NCBI GenBank assembly: GCA_900554465.1
Contig: USHF01000085.1
Location: 1 to 6,751, forward strand
DNA length: 6,751 bases
DNA from: an uncultured Collinsella sp.
GTDB taxonomy: Bacteria; Actinomycetota; Coriobacteriia; Coriobacteriales; Coriobacteriaceae
Reading direction: 5' to 3'
Shown here: in pieces, positions 5,327 through 6,751 of the stretch
Layout: every line of letters begins with the position of its first letter
How positions within the stretch are numbered: position 1 is the first letter of the stretch
Notes under the pieces: model-generated
Seen by the model: only the letters and a program-made list of their open reading frames with translations
What the model was told of the DNA's origin: nothing
Database searches by the model: none
Program-made: the position numbers and the translations under genes

Positions 5327-5341
5327 AACAAACTTTTTGTT
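5327..5341. promoter_or_regulatory. Operator candidate 2: AACAAA-N3-TTTGTT
   Basis: A second copy of the same dyad (spacer CTT), preceded by CT, exactly 51 bp from copy 1 and just downstream of the predicted dpaL transcription start. The 8-mer TTTGTTAG of copy 1 is repeated inverted as CTAACAAA (5325-5332) here. Confidence 0.6.
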
Positions 5342-5358
5342 TGGCATCCACATAAAAG

Positions 5359-5387
5359 TTCAGCCGTGTGAATGGGATCGGGCTGAA
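5359..5387 (+). promoter_or_regulatory. Stem-loop in the dpaL leader
   Basis: TTCAGCC (5359-5365) and GGCTGAA (5381-5387) are perfect 7-bp arms with a 15-nt loop, about 30 bases before the ribosome site. No T-run follows, so attenuation by a classical terminator is not indicated. It may be an mRNA-stabilising or protein-binding hairpin. Confidence 0.4.
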
Positions 5388-5419
5388 ACGCGTATGCGGG
5401 GGCCGGCAAGAGAGGACTT

Positions 5420-5425
5420 AAGGAG
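5420..5425 (+). promoter_or_regulatory. Ribosome binding site of dpaL
   Basis: AAGGAG with 8 bases to ATG 5434, a strong site supporting this start. Confidence 0.8.
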
Positions 5426-5433
5426 TTCACCGT

Positions 5434-6648
5434 ATGGCCGATAAGATCCAGTGGGCGGGCAACACGATGCCCAAGAGCGATGACAAGCACTTGGGAATCA
5501 TGAGCCTCGACCACGTGAAGAAGGCCCGTGCCTTCCACCAGTCGTTCCCCCAGTACACCGTCACTCCGCTTGCCCGCCTGGATGGCCAGGCCGCGCGCCT
5601 GGGCCTGTCCAACCTGTGCGTTAAGGACGAGAGCTATCGCTTTGGCCTCAACGCCTTTAAGGTTCTGGGCGGTTCGTTTGCCATGGCCAACTACATTGCC
5701 GACGAGACCGGCAAGGACGTTGCCGAGTGCACCTTCGATTACCTGACCTCCGATCAGCTTGCCAAGGACTTTGGCCAGGCCACCTTCTTTACCGCCACCG
5801 ACGGCAACCATGGCCGCGGCGTGGCATGGGCTGCCAACAAGCTGGGCCAGAAGGCCGTCGTGCACATGCCCAAGGGTTCCACCAAGCCCCGCTTCGATAA
5901 CATCGCCGCCGAGGGCGCCACGGTGACCATCGAAGAGGTCAACTACGACGAGTGCGTGCGCATGGCCGCCGCCGAGGCCGACGCCTGCGAGCGCGGCGTC
6001 ATCGTTCAGGACACCGCCTGGGAGGGCTACGAGAAAATCCCGTCTTGGATCATGGAGGGTTACGGCACCATGGCTTCCGAGGCTGCCGAGCAGCTGCGCG
6101 AGATGGCCATCAACCGCCCGACGCACGTGTTTGTCCAGGCTGGCGTGGGTTCGCTCGCCGGCGCCGTGGTGGGCTACTTCACCAACCTGTATCCCGATAA
6201 CCCGCCCACCTTCGTCGTGGCTGAGTGCGCGCCTGCCGCCTGCCTGTACAAGGGCGCTGCCGCCGGCGACGGCGATCCGCGCATCGTGGACGGCGACATG
6301 CCCTCCATCATGGCCGGCCTGTGCTGCGGCGAGCCCAACATTCTGGGCTGGGATATCCTGCGCAACCACACCACCGCCTTCGTGTCCTGCCCCGACTGGG
6401 TCACCGCTCGCGGCATGCGTACCCTGGGCGCTCCTGAGAAGGGCGACCCTCGTGTCATCTCCGGCGAGTCCGGCGCTGTGACCACCGGCCTGGTCGAGAC
6501 CCTCATGCTCGATCCCGAGTACGCCGAGCTCAAGGAGCTCATCGGCCTGGACAAGACGAGCTCCGTGCTCTGCTTCTCCACCGAGGGCGACACCGATCCG
6601 GATCAGTACCGTCGCATCGTCTGGGAGGGTGAGTATCCGACCTGCTAG
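5434..6648 (+). CDS. dpaL: 2,3-diaminopropionate ammonia-lyase (DpaL/YgeX), PLP-dependent
   Basis: This cytosolic fold-type II PLP enzyme cleaves 2,3-diaminopropionate to pyruvate and two ammonia molecules. The 404-residue length matches the family. Lys76 in YRFGLNAFKVLGG is the PLP Schiff-base lysine (Lys77 in the E. coli enzyme). ATDGNHGRG (Asp123) and VQDTAWEGYEKIP (Asp193) carry the two catalytic aspartates known from E. coli DpaL, GVGSLAG (237-243) is the phosphate-binding glycine loop, and SGESGAVTTG supports the active site further along. All expected residues are present, so it should be active. It diverges from a YheO/DauR-family regulator, which suggests substrate-responsive control. 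In other bacteria dpaL often heads an amino-acid or purine-linked catabolic operon, but what follows here is cut off. Codon use is strongly biased to GCC, AAG, CTG and GGC, as in a well-expressed gene. Threonine dehydratase is a less likely alternative because the full DpaL signature set is present. Confidence 0.95.
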   Translation: MADKIQWAGNTMPKSDDKHLGIMSLDHVKKARAFHQSFPQYTVTPLARLDGQAARLGLSNLCVKDESYRFGLNAFKVLGGSFAMANYIADETGKDVAECTFDYLTSDQLAKDFGQATFFTATDGNHGRGVAWAANKLGQKAVVHMPKGSTKPRFDNIAAEGATVTIEEVNYDECVRMAAAEADACERGVIVQDTAWEGYEKIPSWIMEGYGTMASEAAEQLREMAINRPTHVFVQAGVGSLAGAVVGYFTNLYPDNPPTFVVAECAPAACLYKGAAAGDGDPRIVDGDMPSIMAGLCCGEPNILGWDILRNHTTAFVSCPDWVTARGMRTLGAPEKGDPRVISGESGAVTTGLVETLMLDPEYAELKELIGLDKTSSVLCFSTEGDTDPDQYRRIVWEGEYPTC

Positions 6649-6707
6649 CAGGATGACCTGTCCGGGTGGCGGAGCATATGTTTACTCCCTGCTCGGACAG
6701 TCCTGCT
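6641..6707 (+). terminator. Long bulged stem-loop overlapping the dpaL stop codon
   Basis: AGCAGGA (6647-6653) pairs with TCCTGCT (6701-6707), and after a 4-nt TGAC bulge CTGTCCG (6658-6664) pairs with CGGACAG (6694-6700). An inner GGAG (6671-6674) can pair with CTCC (6685-6688). The outer arm also belongs to a perfect 12-bp palindrome CCTGCT-AGCAGG (6641-6652) that spans the TAG. No T-run follows before the genomic sequence ends, so this may be a Rho-independent-like barrier, a 3' stabiliser or an intergenic control element. Confidence 0.5.
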
Positions 6708-6727
6708 CGCACGGAGAGCACATTAAG

Positions 6728-6751
6728 CTGTCTCTTATACACATCTCCGAG
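6728..6751. other. Nextera transposon end plus adapter start (non-genomic artefact)
   Basis: Bases 6728-6746 are the reverse complement of the 19-bp Tn5 mosaic end used in Nextera libraries, and 6747-6751 (CCGAG) match the beginning of the adjoining read-2 adapter. Minus-strand translation gives MYKRQ, a well-known contamination signature in protein databases. Genomic sequence therefore ends at about 6727. Confidence 0.95.

Noticed and set aside
5310..5331. CRP-like half site TGTGA upstream of dpaL
   Set aside because: Only one half matches; there is no TCACA at the required spacing.
5302..6369. Long 355-codon minus-strand frame opposite dpaL
   Set aside because: It mirrors the strongly GC-biased codons of dpaL; the translation is Gly/Val/Ala/His-rich with no domain motifs, and dpaL motifs on the other strand are unambiguous.
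6539..6742. Minus-strand frame starting MYKRQ at the right end
   Set aside because: It starts inside the sequencing adapter, and the rest is antisense to dpaL.

Overview
The window looks like a short contig from a gut actinobacterium of the class Coriobacteriia, most likely Collinsella or a close relative. This is an inference from the codon style (strong GCC, CTG, AAG and GGC preference in the right half) and from the pairing of a diaminopropionate ammonia-lyase gene with a YheO/DauR-type regulator; no rRNA or other phylogenetic marker is present. No tRNA, rRNA, CRISPR array or complete insertion sequence was seen. The last 24 bases are not genomic: they match the Nextera transposon end plus the start of its read-2 adapter, so the right edge is a library artefact. 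The left edge falls inside the most conserved, often duplicated, helix-coding part of an hsdS gene, which would suit a repeat-induced assembly break.

Left region (1-2923): a small defence module of visibly lower GC than the rest (bases 121-180 contain 23 G/C, bases 5941-6000 contain 45). A 5'-short type I restriction specificity gene (hsdS) reads leftward off the edge. Diverging from it is a 714-codon DUF262-DUF1524 protein with a C-terminal DUF5655-like domain, a GmrSD-type putative modification-dependent or nucleotide-activated restriction nuclease. The two start about 100 bp apart around a hairpin that contains the hsdS start codon, and the best promoter element for the nuclease lies inside hsdS. 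The nuclease gene carries an in-frame 21-bp perfect tandem duplication and ends at a strong symmetrical stem-loop terminator.

Middle region (2924-4502): two leftward genes of unknown function. One encodes a 97-residue soluble protein whose promoter region carries a 14-bp direct repeat. The other encodes a 328-residue protein with a Pro/Ala-rich and Tyr/Asp-rich N-terminal region and a single transmembrane helix near its acidic C-terminus.

Right region (4503-6751): a YheO/DauR-family PAS-HTH regulator reads leftward and diverges from dpaL, encoding the PLP enzyme 2,3-diaminopropionate ammonia-lyase. Their 277-bp shared control region holds two copies of the palindrome AACAAA-N3-TTTGTT exactly 51 bp apart and flanking a candidate dpaL promoter, a good candidate for the regulator's operator pair. 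dpaL is followed by a long bulged stem-loop that starts within its stop codon, and then by the adapter.
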